A stretch of 64,000 bases of DNA from Paracoccus salipaludis (GCF_002287065.1 NZ_NSJZ01000007.1:62001-126000); one strand, 5' to 3'. Positions 17,882 through 27,463 are shown, counted from the first letter of the stretch. Translations and numbers: made by a program. The notes: a model not told the origin generated them from the letters alone.

Positions 17882-18281
17882 GACGGGACGGCCCGCGCCC
17901 CGCCGGCCCTCGCATTCCCGCGTCGCCCGCGGCATCGCCGCCCATGCCAGCGGCCATGCGGCCGAGCGGCTGGTGGCCGAGCGCTATGTCGAGCGCGGCT
18001 GCGAGATCCTGGAGCACTGCTGGCGCAGCGCCGCTGGAGAGGTGGACCTGATCCTGCGCGACGGCGGGGCGGTCGTCTTCGTCGAGGTCAAGAAGTCCGA
18101 AACCCATGACATCGCGGCCCAGCGCATCTCGCGCCGGCAGATGGACCGGATCTGCCAGGCCGCGCTGCTTTATGCCGACCGCCTGCCCACCGGCGCGCTG
18201 ACCGAGCTGCGCTTCGACGCGGCGCTGGTGGATGCGGGCGGCCGGGTCGAGATCCTCGAGAACGCCTTCGGCCTGAACTGA
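17859..18281 (+). CDS. yraN: YraN/UPF0102 family predicted nuclease
   Basis: 140 residues with the restriction-endonuclease-like YraN core: [20 protein letters not shown], then [20 protein letters not shown], which supplies the Asp-(Glu)-x-Lys type metal site. Function is uncertain; a DNA-processing role has been proposed for the family. It overlaps rsmI by 23 nt, the usual rsmI-yraN pairing. Either ATG 17859 or 17868 could be the start. Confidence 0.88.
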   Translation: MTIMPWIETGRPAPRRPSHSRVARGIAAHASGHAAERLVAERYVERGCEILEHCWRSAAGEVDLILRDGGAVVFVEVKKSETHDIAAQRISRRQMDRICQAALLYADRLPTGALTELRFDAALVDAGGRVEILENAFGLN

Positions 18282-18352
18282 CCACCCGGCTTGCATCGTC
18301 CCTTGGCGCGCGCCAGAACCGGGGCGAGTTCAAACCCAGCCCGGAGCCGACG

Positions 18353-19303
18353 ATGCCCCTCAAGGTCGCCCTGCAGATGGACCCGATCGAGAATGTCTCG
18401 ATCTCGGCCGATTCCACCTTCCGGCTGGGGCTCGAGGCCGAGGCGCGGGGGCACAGCCTGTTCCAGTACACGCCCGACCGGCTGATCTTCGACGAGGGCC
18501 GGCTGCTGGCGCGCGGCCGCGACGTCACCCTGCGGCGCGAGCAGGGCAACCATGTTTCCTTCGGCGAATGGCGCACAGCCGAACTGACCGAGTTCGACGT
18601 GGTCTGGCTGCGCCAGGACCCGCCCTTCGACATGGGCTATGTCACCACCACCCACCTTCTCGACCGCATCCACCCGAAGGTTCTGGTGGTGAACGATCCC
18701 TTCTGGGTCCGCAACTCGCCCGAAAAGCTGTTCGTGCTGGACTTCCCGGACCTGACGCCGCCCACGATGATCGCCCGCGACGTCGAGGCGATCCGCGCCT
18801 TCCGCCAGCGCCATGACGAGATCATCATCAAGCCGCTTTACGGCAACGGCGGCGCGGGCGTCTTCCATCTGCCGCAGGCCGACGCGAACCTGTCGGCGCT
18901 GCTGGAACTGTTCGGCGGCATCAACCGCGAGCCGGTGATCGTGCAGAAATACCTGCCCGCCGTGGTCAAGGGCGACAAGCGCGTCATCCTGGTGGACGGC
19001 GAACCGGTCGGCGCCATCAACCGCATCCCTGCCCAAGGCGAGGCGCGGTCCAACATGCATGTCGGCGGCCGTCCCGAGAAGGTCGGCCTGACCGAGCGCG
19101 AGCGCGAGATCTGCGCCACCATCGGCCCGGTCCTGCGCGAGAAGGGCCTGATCTTCGTCGGCATCGACGTGATCGACGGCTGGCTGACCGAGATCAACGT
19201 GACCTCGCCCACCGGCATCCAGGAACTCGAGCGCTTCGACGGCATCAACGCCGCCGCCCTGATCTGGGAGGCCATCGAGCGCCGCCGCGCCGCCCAGGGC
19301 TGA
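18353..19303 (+). CDS. gshB: Glutathione synthetase
   Basis: ATP-dependent ligation of gamma-glutamylcysteine and glycine (EC 6.3.2.3). 316 residues. Prokaryotic gshB N-terminus with [15 protein letters not shown]; the ATP-grasp region contains [14 protein letters not shown], a Gly-rich loop near residue 165, and the C-terminal metal/substrate motif [18 protein letters not shown]. It lies 71 nt after yraN and is followed by a strong terminator, so it closes the operon. Confidence 0.96.
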   Translation: MPLKVALQMDPIENVSISADSTFRLGLEAEARGHSLFQYTPDRLIFDEGRLLARGRDVTLRREQGNHVSFGEWRTAELTEFDVVWLRQDPPFDMGYVTTTHLLDRIHPKVLVVNDPFWVRNSPEKLFVLDFPDLTPPTMIARDVEAIRAFRQRHDEIIIKPLYGNGGAGVFHLPQADANLSALLELFGGINREPVIVQKYLPAVVKGDKRVILVDGEPVGAINRIPAQGEARSNMHVGGRPEKVGLTEREREICATIGPVLREKGLIFVGIDVIDGWLTEINVTSPTGIQELERFDGINAAALIWEAIERRRAAQG

Positions 19304-19328
19304 GGGCGAGCGAAGTACCGACGTTCCG

Positions 19329-19361
19329 AAGGGTCAGGCGCCGATCGCGCCTGACCCTTTT
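19329..19361 (+). terminator. Rho-independent terminator of gshB
   Basis: A 13-bp perfect stem (19329-19341 with 19347-19359), loop CGATC, with the run CCCTTTT at its 3' end. It separates gshB from the catabolic cluster promoter just downstream. Confidence 0.9.
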
Positions 19362-19388
19362 GCTTTTCGACAAGCTGCAACATCGGAG

Positions 19389-19418
19389 TTGACAGAAAGA
19401 TCGAACCGTTCCAAAAAT
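19389..19418 (+). promoter_or_regulatory. Promoter of the catabolic cluster
   Basis: TTGACA (19389-19394, perfect -35) with an 18-bp spacer to AAAAAT (19413-19418), a 4/6 match to the -10 consensus. The first gene starts at 19446 with a strong AAAGGGAGG ribosome site. The -10 box lies inside the inverted repeat described next. Confidence 0.55.
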
Positions 19419-19429
19419 ATTGGAACGGT
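19405..19429. promoter_or_regulatory. Probable repressor operator over the cluster promoter
   Basis: Perfect 10-bp inverted repeat: ACCGTTCCAA at 19405-19414 and TTGGAACGGT at 19420-19429, separated by AAATA. It covers the -10 region, a position that would block RNA polymerase. The LacI-type regulator encoded at 33599-34609 in the same cluster is the obvious candidate, but binding is inference. Confidence 0.6.
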
Positions 19430-19445
19430 CTAAAGGGAGGTGCGG

Positions 19446-20438
19446 ATGCGTTGGGGCCTGATCGGCGCGAGCAACATCGCCGCCACGCAGATGATCGATG
19501 CCATTCGTGCAAGCGGGGGAGAAATCGCCTCGGTCCTGTCGGGCGATAACCGGCGCGGACAGGAGTTTGCAGCGCGGCACGGGATCGCCGCCAGCACCAC
19601 GGATCTCGAACGCCTGCTGGAGGGCGTGGATGCCGTCTATATCTCGACCACCAACGAGAAGCATTTCCCGCAGGCCATGGCCGCCGTCGCCGCGGGCAGG
19701 CATGTGCTTTGCGAAAAGCCGCTGGCCATGAGCGTGGCCGATGCCGCGACGATGGTCGCCGCCGCCCGTCAGGCGGGGCTGGTCTTCGGCACCAACCACC
19801 ATCTGCGCAACGCGGGCAGCCACCTCGCCATCCGCGACGCCATACGCGCAGGCCGGATCGGGCGCGTGCAGAGCGTCCGCGTCTTCCACGCGGTCCAGCT
19901 TCCTGCCCATCTGCAGGGCTGGCGCATCGACAACCCGGCTGCGGGCGGCGGGGTGATCCCCGATATCGTCGTGCACGACGCCGACACCGTCCGCTTCCAT
20001 CTGGACGAGAACCCGGCCGAAGTCGTGGCCATGACCGCCGACGCGGGTCTGGGCGCGGGGGTCGAGGACAACGTCATGTCCATCTGGGCCATGCCTTCGG
20101 GCGCGCAGGTGATGGCGCATGAAAGCTTCACCCACGGCTTCGCGGGCACGGGGATCGAGATCCACGGCACCGAGGGGTCGATCTTCGCCCGCAACGTCAT
20201 GACCAGCCGCCCGGTGGGCGAGGTCACGCTGGTCACGCAAACGGGCGCCGAGGCGATCCCCTTCGAGGACCACAGCCTTTACCACCGCAGCGTCCGCCTG
20301 TTCACCGAGGCCACGCAGGGGCAGGGCCGCCCGGCCGCGGATGGCGAGGACGGCATCCGCTCGCTCGCCGTGGCGCTGGCCGTGGCCGAGGCCGCCCGCA
20401 CCGGGCGCCGCACCCCTGTCGATTACGGGGGAATCTGA
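19446..20438 (+). CDS. Gfo/Idh/MocA-family sugar dehydrogenase
   Basis: NAD(P)-dependent oxidoreductase, likely oxidising a sugar or inositol-type substrate in the cytosol. 330 residues. The N-terminal Rossmann motif is WGLIGASNIAATQM (G-x-x-x-x-x-A variant); the conserved catalytic EKP is in HVLCEKPLAMS near residue 90; the C-terminal substrate domain includes AGGGVIPDIVVHDADTVRF, where the His-x-x-Asp-like pair is expected. First gene behind the operator-covered promoter. The stop and the next start overlap by one base (TGATG). Confidence 0.88.
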   Translation: MRWGLIGASNIAATQMIDAIRASGGEIASVLSGDNRRGQEFAARHGIAASTTDLERLLEGVDAVYISTTNEKHFPQAMAAVAAGRHVLCEKPLAMSVADAATMVAAARQAGLVFGTNHHLRNAGSHLAIRDAIRAGRIGRVQSVRVFHAVQLPAHLQGWRIDNPAAGGGVIPDIVVHDADTVRFHLDENPAEVVAMTADAGLGAGVEDNVMSIWAMPSGAQVMAHESFTHGFAGTGIEIHGTEGSIFARNVMTSRPVGEVTLVTQTGAEAIPFEDHSLYHRSVRLFTEATQGQGRPAADGEDGIRSLAVALAVAEAARTGRRTPVDYGGI

Positions 20439-22009
20439 TGGCCCGCATCGTTTCCGCCGCCGAGGCCGTGACGCAGATCGGGGATGGCGCGGTTGTCAGC
20501 GTCTCCTCCTCTTCGGCGCTGGGCTGTCCCGACGCGGTGCTGGCCGCGCTGGGCGAGCGGTTCCGCGCCGAGGGCCATCCGCGCGGCCTGACCACGCTGC
20601 ATCCCATCGCGGCGGGGGACATGTACGGCGTCAAGGGCATGGACCACCTGGCCCAGGACGGGCTGCTGGACCGCGTGCTGGCGGGCTCCTATCCCTCGGG
20701 GCCGTCCTCGCTGCCGATGCCCGAGATCTGGCGCATGGTCGTGGAAAACCGGGTCAGGGCCTACAACGTGCCCTCGGGGATCATGTTCGACATGCACCGC
20801 GACGTGGCCGCGCGCCGTCCGGGCGTGCTGACGCAGGTCGGGCTGGACACCTTTGTCGATCCGGTCCGGCAGGGCTGCGCCATGAACGAGGCCGCCGCGG
20901 CCGAGCCCATCGTCCACCGGCAGGACTTCGGGGGCCAGACCTGGCTGCATTTTCCCAACATCGTGCCCGATGTCTGCATCCTGCGCGCGACCACCGCCGA
21001 CGAGAACGGCAACCTGACCTATGAGCACGAGGGCGCCTATCTGGGCGGGCTCGACCAGGCCATCGCCACGCGCAACCACCGGGGGCTGGTGATCGCGCAG
21101 GTCAAGCGGGTGACGGCGGCGGGATCGCTGCGGCCCCATGACGTCCATGTGCCGGGGCACCTGGTGGACCTGGTCGTGGTCGCCCCCGACCAGTGGCAGA
21201 CGACCGAGACGCCCTATGACCCCGCCATCTCGGGCGAGATCATGCGCCCCTGGTCCAGCTTTGCCTTGGCCGAGCACGGGGTCGAGAAGGTCATCGCCCG
21301 CCGCGCCGCGATGGAGCTGCGGCGCGGCCAGACGGCCAACCTCGGCTTCGGCATCTCGGCGCTGGTCCCCCGCATCCTGCTTGAGGCGGGCGAGCCGCAG
21401 GCCGTCACCTGGGCCATCGAGCAGGGCGCCGTGGGCGGGATGCCCCTGACCGGCTTCGCCTTCGGCTGCGCGTCCAATGCCTTCGGCTTCGTGCCCTCGC
21501 CCAACCAGTTCAGTTATTTCCAGGGCGGCGGCTTCGACATGTCCTTCCTGTCCTTCCTCGAGGTGGACCGGCAGGGCAACGTGAACGTGTCCAAGCTGGG
21601 CAAGAAGCCCTATCTGACCGCCGGCTGCGGCGGCTTCGTGGACATCACCGCCAATGCCCGCAAGCTGGTCTTTTCCGGCTTCTTCGAGGCCGCGGCGGAA
21701 CTGGACCTGTCGCCCTCGGGCCTGCGGGTGACGAAGCCCGGCCGTTTCACCAAGATGGTGGACGAGGTCGAGCACGTGACCTTCTCGGGCGCCCGCGCGC
21801 TGGAACTGGGCCAGGACGTCCTTTACGTCACCGAGCGTTGCGTGATGCGCCTGACGCCCGAAGGGCTGGTCGCCGTCGAGATCATGCCGGGGATCGAGCC
21901 CGCGCGCGACATCGTGGCCGCCTCGCAGGGCCGCGTCCGCCTCGCCCCCGACGCACGCCCCATGCCGCTGTCGCTGCTGGCCAAAGGCCCGATGGAGCTT
22001 GCACTGTGA
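20438..22009 (+). CDS. Fused-subunit acyl-CoA:acetate/3-ketoacid CoA-transferase (YdiF-like)
   Basis: Transfers CoA between a short-chain acyl-CoA and a carboxylate. 523 residues, with the two halves (alpha-like, then beta-like) fused as in YdiF and propionate CoA-transferase. The catalytic Glu is expected in AIEQGAVGGMPLTG near residue 328. GMYGVKGMDHLAQDGLL resembles the N-terminal-half substrate region. Unusual in a sugar operon: it suggests that a carboxylate intermediate is activated as its CoA thioester. Followed by the enoyl-CoA hydratase with a GTGA overlap. Confidence 0.87.
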   Translation: MARIVSAAEAVTQIGDGAVVSVSSSSALGCPDAVLAALGERFRAEGHPRGLTTLHPIAAGDMYGVKGMDHLAQDGLLDRVLAGSYPSGPSSLPMPEIWRMVVENRVRAYNVPSGIMFDMHRDVAARRPGVLTQVGLDTFVDPVRQGCAMNEAAAAEPIVHRQDFGGQTWLHFPNIVPDVCILRATTADENGNLTYEHEGAYLGGLDQAIATRNHRGLVIAQVKRVTAAGSLRPHDVHVPGHLVDLVVVAPDQWQTTETPYDPAISGEIMRPWSSFALAEHGVEKVIARRAAMELRRGQTANLGFGISALVPRILLEAGEPQAVTWAIEQGAVGGMPLTGFAFGCASNAFGFVPSPNQFSYFQGGGFDMSFLSFLEVDRQGNVNVSKLGKKPYLTAGCGGFVDITANARKLVFSGFFEAAAELDLSPSGLRVTKPGRFTKMVDEVEHVTFSGARALELGQDVLYVTERCVMRLTPEGLVAVEIMPGIEPARDIVAASQGRVRLAPDARPMPLSLLAKGPMELAL

Positions 22010-22773
22010 GCGCCGTGCATCTGGAGATCGCGGGTGGCATCGCCACGCTGCGGCTGGACAACCCCGCGCGGCTGAACGCCTTCACGCCCGCGATGCTGGA
22101 ACAGTTGGCCGCGCATTGCGAGGCGCTGGACCGGGACGGTGCGGTGCGGGCCGTCCTGCTGACCGCCGAGGGCGGGCGCGCCTTCTGTGCCGGCGCCGAT
22201 ATCAGGGCCTGGGCGGACATTCCGCCGGCCGAGTTCGCGCGCCTCTGGGTGCGGGGCGGGCATCGCATCTTCGACCGGCTGGCGCGGCTGCCCATGCCGA
22301 CGATCGCCGTGATCCAGGCCCATGCCTTCGGGGGCGGGCTGGAACTGGCCGCCGCCTGCGACATCCGGGTGATGGCGCCCGGTGCCACGCTTGCGCTGCC
22401 GGAAACGCAGGTCGGCATCGTGCCGGGCTGGTCGGGCACGCAGCGGCTGTCCCGCCTGATCCCCGAGCCGCTGCTGAAGGAAATGGCTTTGTTTGGGCGG
22501 CGCATCAGCGCCGAACGTGCGCTGGCGGTGGGTTTCGTGGCCGAGGTCGCCGAGGAGCCGCTCGCCGCCGCCCAAGCCATTGCGGGCAGGCTGCTGGAAA
22601 CTTCGCCGCGTGCGACCGAGGTTGCGAAATACATGATCCACGCCGCCGTGGGCGAGGATCGGGACGCCATGATCGAGGCGCTGGGGTCCGGCATGATCGC
22701 CGCCAGCGCCGACAAGGCCGAGGGCGTCGCCGCCTTCGTCGCCAAGCGCAAGCCCGTCTTTCCGGGGACATGA
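22006..22773 (+). CDS. Enoyl-CoA hydratase/isomerase family protein
   Basis: 255-residue crotonase-fold enzyme acting on an acyl-CoA. The oxyanion residues lie in AFCAGADIRAW and AHAFGGGLELAAACDIRV. ALPETQVGIVPGWSGTQRLS matches hydratases, with the Glu of PETQVGI in one of the two catalytic positions; the other position (usually Glu in the preceding segment) is not obvious. Start is GTG at 22006 overlapping the CoA-transferase stop. Together the two genes imply a CoA-dependent side path in the cluster. Confidence 0.87.
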   Translation: MSAVHLEIAGGIATLRLDNPARLNAFTPAMLEQLAAHCEALDRDGAVRAVLLTAEGGRAFCAGADIRAWADIPPAEFARLWVRGGHRIFDRLARLPMPTIAVIQAHAFGGGLELAAACDIRVMAPGATLALPETQVGIVPGWSGTQRLSRLIPEPLLKEMALFGRRISAERALAVGFVAEVAEEPLAAAQAIAGRLLETSPRATEVAKYMIHAAVGEDRDAMIEALGSGMIAASADKAEGVAAFVAKRKPVFPGT

Positions 22774-22774
22774 G

Positions 22775-24301
22775 ATGACCGAACACACGCTGATCGCAGG
22801 CCCCTCCACCCCCGTCGCGCTGGAGCCGCTGTTGAACCGCCACCTGATCGGCGGCGCGTGGACCGACAGCGCCGACGGAGAAACCTTCGACCGCCTGTCC
22901 CCCTCGCACGGGGCGCTGGTCAGCCGCTCGGCCAGGGGCGGCCCGGCCGAAACGGAGGCCGCCATCGCCGCCGCCCGAAAGGCCTTCGACGCGGGCGACT
23001 GGCGCTTTCTGCCCGGCAAGCAGCGCGCGGCCCTGCTGCTGCGCGTGGCCGACCTCATCGACCGCAACCGGGAAAGGATCGCCCGCATCGAGGTGCTGGA
23101 ATCCGGCAAGCCCATCAGCCAGGCGCTGGGAGAGATCGAGGGCGCGGCCGACCTTTGGCGCTATGCGGCGGCGCTGGCGCGGACGGTCCACGGCGACAGC
23201 CACAACAGCCTCGGCCCCGACATGCTGGGCGTCGTGCTGAAGGAGCCGATCGGCGTCGTGGGCATCATAACGCCTTGGAACTTCCCCTTCCTGATCGTCT
23301 GCCAGAAGCTGCCCTTTGCACTGGCCGCCGGTTGCACGGCGGTGGTGAAACCCTCGGAGTTGACCCCTTCGACCACCGTGATCCTGGGCGAGCTGCTGAT
23401 GGAAGCGGGCCTGCCCCCGGGCGTCCTCAACATCGTGCTGGGCCATGGCGACCCGGTGGGCGCGACCCTGTCCAGCCATCCGGGCGTGGACATGGTGTCC
23501 TTCACCGGCTCGACCGCCGTAGGCAAGCGGATCGTGGCAGCGGCTGCGGGGACGCTGAAGAAGGTCTCGCTGGAACTGGGCGGCAAGAACCCGCAGGTGG
23601 TCTTTCCCGACGCGGATCTTGAGGCCGCCGCCGACGCCATCGCCTTCGGCGTTTATTTCAACGCGGGCGAATGCTGCAACTCGGGCAGCCGCATCATCGT
23701 GCACGAGGACGTGGCCGGGGACCTGGTCGCCCGCGTGGCCGCCCTGTCCCGCCGCGTGCCCTTCGGCGACCCGCTGAACCCAGCGACGCAGGTCGGTGCC
23801 ATCATCTCGGACGACCACCTGTCCAGGATCGACGGCCATGTGCGGGCGGCGCGCGACGCGGGCGCCCGCGTGGTGATCGGCGGCGGCGTGCTGGCGGTCC
23901 CCGGTCTCGACGGCCGCTTCTATGCGCCGACCGTGATCGCGGACGTGACCCCGGACATGGCCCTTGCGCGCGAGGAGGTCTTCGGCCCCGTCCTGTCGGT
24001 CCTCACCTTCCGCACCGAGGACGAGGCGATCGGGCTTGCCAACGACGCCAGCTACGGCCTGTCGGCGGGCGTCTGGAGCCGCGACGTCCACACCTGCCTG
24101 GACTTCGCCCGCCGCGTCTCGGCCGGGACGATCTGGACAAATACATGGATGGACGGCTTTGCGGAAATGCCGTTCGGTGGCATGAAGGAAAGCGGCCAGG
24201 GGAGGGAACTTGGCCGCTACGGGCTGGAGGAGTTCCTGGAGGTCAAGACCGTCCAGATGCGCGTCGCGCGGGGGCGGAGCCTCTGGGTCGATAACGGCTG
24301 A
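22775..24301 (+). CDS. NAD(P)-dependent aldehyde dehydrogenase
   Basis: Oxidises an aldehyde to the acid. 508 residues, ALDH superfamily. TPWNFPF near 166-172 and SFTGSTAVGK near 242 form the cofactor site; the general base is Glu267 in LELGGKNP; the nucleophile is Cys301 in NAGECCNSGSR. EVFGPVLSV and the C-terminal MPFGGMKESGQGRE are standard. It begins one base after the hydratase stop. Similar to the betaine-aldehyde/gamma-aminobutyraldehyde group, but substrate cannot be assigned. Confidence 0.92.
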   Translation: MTEHTLIAGPSTPVALEPLLNRHLIGGAWTDSADGETFDRLSPSHGALVSRSARGGPAETEAAIAAARKAFDAGDWRFLPGKQRAALLLRVADLIDRNRERIARIEVLESGKPISQALGEIEGAADLWRYAAALARTVHGDSHNSLGPDMLGVVLKEPIGVVGIITPWNFPFLIVCQKLPFALAAGCTAVVKPSELTPSTTVILGELLMEAGLPPGVLNIVLGHGDPVGATLSSHPGVDMVSFTGSTAVGKRIVAAAAGTLKKVSLELGGKNPQVVFPDADLEAAADAIAFGVYFNAGECCNSGSRIIVHEDVAGDLVARVAALSRRVPFGDPLNPATQVGAIISDDHLSRIDGHVRAARDAGARVVIGGGVLAVPGLDGRFYAPTVIADVTPDMALAREEVFGPVLSVLTFRTEDEAIGLANDASYGLSAGVWSRDVHTCLDFARRVSAGTIWTNTWMDGFAEMPFGGMKESGQGRELGRYGLEEFLEVKTVQMRVARGRSLWVDNG

Positions 24302-24331
24302 CAAGGCCGGTTTGCGCAGGGGGAGGAACGA

Positions 24332-25585
24332 ATGCGCGTCTTGAACAGACTGATGATGTCGGCGGCGGTGGCTGTCGCCTCGGCGGGGGCGGCCTCGGCC
24401 GCCGAGGTCGAGGTGCTGCACTGGTGGACCGCGGGGGGCGAGGCCGCGGCGCTGAACGTGCTGAAGCAGGACCTCGAGGGGCAGGGGATCACCTGGCGCG
24501 ACATGCCGGTCGCGGGCGGCGGCGGCGAGGCCGCGATGACCGCGCTGCGCGCTCGGGTGACGGCGGGCGACGCGCCCACCGCCGTGCAGGTGTTGGGCTT
24601 CGACCTGCTGGACTGGACCGAACAGGGCGACGTGCTGGCGAACCTCGACGAGGTCGCGACGGCGGGCAACTGGGACGCGGTGATCCCGGCGGCGCTGCAG
24701 CGGTTTTCCAAGCCCGGCGATCACTGGGTCGCGGCGCCGGTCAACGTCCATTCGACCAACTGGGTCTGGGCCAACAAGGCGGTGCTGGACGAACTGGGCA
24801 TCGCGCAGCCCACGACCTGGGACGAGTTCATCGCCGCGCTTCAGAAGGCCAAGGACGCGGGCAAGGTCGCGCTGGCCCATGGCGGGCAGCCCTGGCAGGA
24901 GGCCACGATCTTCGACAGCGCCGTGCTGGCGTCGGGCGGGCCCGAGTTCTACCAGAAGTCGATGATCGACCTCGACCCCGAGGCGCTGGGCTCGGACCAG
25001 ATGGTCGCGGCCTTCGACAAGATGGAACAGCTGCGCGGCTTCGTGGACGACAACTTCTCGGGCCGCGACTGGAACCTCGCCAGCGCGATGGTCATCAACG
25101 GCGAGGCTGCCTTCCAGATCATGGGCGACTGGGCCAAGGGCGAGTTCCTGAACGCGGGCAAGAAGCCCGGCACCGACTTCCTGTGCTTCCGCGTGCCGGG
25201 CACGGAAGGAACGGTCACCTTCAACAGCGACCAATTTATGATGTTCAGGCAGGACGACCCCGAGGCCACCAAGGCGCAGATGGCCATGGCCGCCGCGATC
25301 GAATCGCCCGAATTCCAGGTGGCCTTCAACACGGTCAAGGGCTCGGTCCCCGCGCGCACCGACGTGCCCGACACCGAGTTCGACGACTGCGGCAAGAAGG
25401 GCATGGCCGACCTCAAGGCCGCGTCCGAGGCGGGCACGCTGCTGGGCTCCATGGGCCACGGCCACGCCAACCCCGCCGCCGTGAAGAACGCGATGTATGA
25501 CGTCATCACCGCGCATTTCAACGGCGAATACGACAGCCGGCAGGCCGCCGAGGAACTGGTGAACGCGGTCGAGGGCGCGCAGTAA
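24332..25585 (+). CDS. Carbohydrate ABC transporter substrate-binding protein (family 1)
   Basis: Periplasmic sugar-binding protein, 417 residues. The signal peptide ends near residue 23 ([13 protein letters not shown]). The mature N-terminus [19 protein letters not shown] is the family 1 pattern seen in glucose/mannose and related binding proteins. FNSDQFMMF and the C-terminal Gly/His region near [12 protein letters not shown] are further hallmarks. GGGAGGA ribosome site. The binding protein is separated from the permease genes by two RNA hairpins, which usually allow its mRNA to be more abundant. Confidence 0.92.
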   Translation: MRVLNRLMMSAAVAVASAGAASAAEVEVLHWWTAGGEAAALNVLKQDLEGQGITWRDMPVAGGGGEAAMTALRARVTAGDAPTAVQVLGFDLLDWTEQGDVLANLDEVATAGNWDAVIPAALQRFSKPGDHWVAAPVNVHSTNWVWANKAVLDELGIAQPTTWDEFIAALQKAKDAGKVALAHGGQPWQEATIFDSAVLASGGPEFYQKSMIDLDPEALGSDQMVAAFDKMEQLRGFVDDNFSGRDWNLASAMVINGEAAFQIMGDWAKGEFLNAGKKPGTDFLCFRVPGTEGTVTFNSDQFMMFRQDDPEATKAQMAMAAAIESPEFQVAFNTVKGSVPARTDVPDTEFDDCGKKGMADLKAASEAGTLLGSMGHGHANPAAVKNAMYDVITAHFNGEYDSRQAAEELVNAVEGAQ

Positions 25586-25595
25586 ACCCACCGGC

Positions 25596-25645
25596 GCGGG
25601 GCCCGCGCGGCCCCGCCCTTTCCGCCGCGCGAGGAGGCGCGGCGG
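25596..25645 (+). other. Two tandem RNA hairpins between binding protein and permease genes
   Basis: Stem 1: GCGGGGCC (25596-25603) with GGCCCCGC (25609-25616), loop 5. Stem 2: CCGCCGCGC (25622-25630) with GCGCGGCGG (25637-25645), loop GAGGAG. No T run follows, so partial termination or protection of the upstream mRNA from 3' decay is more likely than a full terminator. Confidence 0.6.
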
Positions 25646-25664
25646 TCCATCCGGGAGGAAACTC

Positions 25665-26582
25665 ATGTCCGCAGAAGCCATGCCCGCGGCGACAAGCCGC
25701 GCGGATCTGCGCGGGCGCTTGCAGGACTGGCTGCCGAGGCTGGTGCTGTCGCCCTCGGTCGCGGCGATGCTGGTCTTCGTCTACGGCTTCATCGCTTATA
25801 CGATCTACCTGTCCTTCACGGGCTCGAAGATGCTGCCCAGCTATGACTGGGTGGGCTTCGACAACTACCGCCGCCTGTTCGGCCTGTCGGCTTGGACCAC
25901 GGCGCTGGTGAACCTCGGGATCTTCGCCAGCCTTTACATCCTGATCTCTGTCGCCATCGGGCTGATGCTGGCGATCTTCCTGGACCAGAAGATCCGGGCC
26001 GAGGGCGGGTTGCGCGCGATCTACCTGTATCCCATGGCGCTGAGCTTCATCGTCACCGGCACCGCCTGGAAGTGGCTTCTGGACCCCGGCATCGGGATCG
26101 AGAACACGATGCACCTGTGGGGCTGGGAAAGCTTCCGCTTCGACTGGATCAAGGATCGCGACATGGCGATCTACACGCTGGTCATCGCGGCGGTCTGGCA
26201 GTCCTCGGGCTTCGTCATGGCGATGTTCCTCGCGGGCCTGCGCGGCATCGACAACGAGATCCTGAAGGCCGCGCAGATCGACGGGGCCTCGAACCTCAGC
26301 CTGTATCGCCGGATCGTCATCCCGATGCTGCGGCCGGCCTTCCTTTCGGCCTTCGTCATCCTCGCGCATCTGGCGATCAAGTCCTACGACTTGGTGATCG
26401 CGCTGACGGGCGGGGGACCGGGGCGGGCGACCGAGCTGCCCGCGACCTTCATGTATTCCTACACCTTCACCCGCAACCAGATGGGCGTGGGCGCGGCCAG
26501 CGCCGTCATCATGCTGATGGGCGTGGCCTCTGTGATCGTGCCCTATATCTACGCCGAGATGCGGCAGGGGGACGACCGATGA
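25665..26582 (+). CDS. Carbohydrate ABC transporter permease 1 (MalF-like)
   Basis: Inner-membrane permease subunit, 305 residues with six hydrophobic segments. The cytoplasmic EAA loop is seen as LKAAQIDGASNLSLYRRIVI near residues 204-223. It pairs with the next permease and the MsmK-type ATPase to import the sugar captured by the binding protein. Good ribosome site (GGGAGGAA). Overlaps the second permease gene by ATGA. Confidence 0.93.
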   Translation: MSAEAMPAATSRADLRGRLQDWLPRLVLSPSVAAMLVFVYGFIAYTIYLSFTGSKMLPSYDWVGFDNYRRLFGLSAWTTALVNLGIFASLYILISVAIGLMLAIFLDQKIRAEGGLRAIYLYPMALSFIVTGTAWKWLLDPGIGIENTMHLWGWESFRFDWIKDRDMAIYTLVIAAVWQSSGFVMAMFLAGLRGIDNEILKAAQIDGASNLSLYRRIVIPMLRPAFLSAFVILAHLAIKSYDLVIALTGGGPGRATELPATFMYSYTFTRNQMGVGAASAVIMLMGVASVIVPYIYAEMRQGDDR

Positions 26583-27460
26583 GCGTCGCCACCCAGTCCA
26601 CCGCCGTGCGCACCGGCCGCGCGGGCCGCGCGCTGATCGTCACGGTGCTGATCTTCTTCGCGCTGTTCTACCTGCTGCCCTTGGGCGTCATGGTCATCAA
26701 CAGCCTCAAGCCCCTGCCCGAGATCACGGGCGGCAACATGATGGCCCTGCCGCAGGAGCCGACGCTGGAGCCTTGGCGCTCGGCCTGGTCCACGGCGCAG
26801 ATCGGGGTGCAGGCGACGGGCCTGAAGCCCTATTTCCTGAACTCGATCCTGATGGTGGTGCCCGCGGTCGCCATCTCGACCATGCTGGGGGCGCTCAACG
26901 GCTATGTCCTGACCAAGTGGCGCTTTCCGGGCCACCGCTGGGTCTTCGGGCTGCTGCTGTTTTCCTGCTTCATCCCCTTCCAGATCGTCCTGATCCCTAT
27001 GGCGCGGCTGCTGGGCCTGATGGGTCTGGCGGGCTCGCTGCCGGGGCTGATCCTGGTCCACGTGGTCTACGGGATCGGATTCTCGACGCTTTACTTCCGC
27101 AACTACTACGCCGCCTTCCCGACGGAACTGGTGCGCGCGGCCATGATCGACGGGGCGGGGTTCTTCCGCATCTTCTGGCGCATCATGCTGCCCGTGTCGG
27201 GGCCGATCGCGGTGGTCTGCATCATCTGGCAGTTCACCAACATCTGGAACGACTTCCTGTTCGGCGTGTCCTTCGCCGGGCTGGACGCGATGCCGATGAC
27301 GGTGGCGCTGAACAACCTCGTGCAGTCGTCCACCGGCGTGCGGGAATACAACGTCCATTTCGCGGCCGCGATCCTGGCCGCGCTTCCGACGCTGATCGTT
27401 TACATCGTCGCGGGCCGCTATTTCGTGCGCGGCCTGATGGCGGGTTCCGTGAAGGGCTGA
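26579..27460 (+). CDS. Carbohydrate ABC transporter permease 2 (MalG-like)
   Basis: Second permease, 293 residues, six hydrophobic segments, EAA loop VRAAMIDGAGFFRIFWRIML. Start chosen at ATG 26579, which overlaps the first permease's stop codon (ATGA) and gives the standard short cytosolic N-terminus before LIVTVLIFFALFYLLPLGVM. Three nt separate it from the ATPase gene. Confidence 0.93.
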   Translation: MSVATQSTAVRTGRAGRALIVTVLIFFALFYLLPLGVMVINSLKPLPEITGGNMMALPQEPTLEPWRSAWSTAQIGVQATGLKPYFLNSILMVVPAVAISTMLGALNGYVLTKWRFPGHRWVFGLLLFSCFIPFQIVLIPMARLLGLMGLAGSLPGLILVHVVYGIGFSTLYFRNYYAAFPTELVRAAMIDGAGFFRIFWRIMLPVSGPIAVVCIIWQFTNIWNDFLFGVSFAGLDAMPMTVALNNLVQSSTGVREYNVHFAAAILAALPTLIVYIVAGRYFVRGLMAGSVKG

Positions 27461-27463
27461 CCC

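Noticed and set aside
22505-25681. A 1058-codon minus-strand open frame across the aldehyde dehydrogenase and binding-protein genes
   Set aside because: Same composition artefact; both plus-strand genes have clear motifs.
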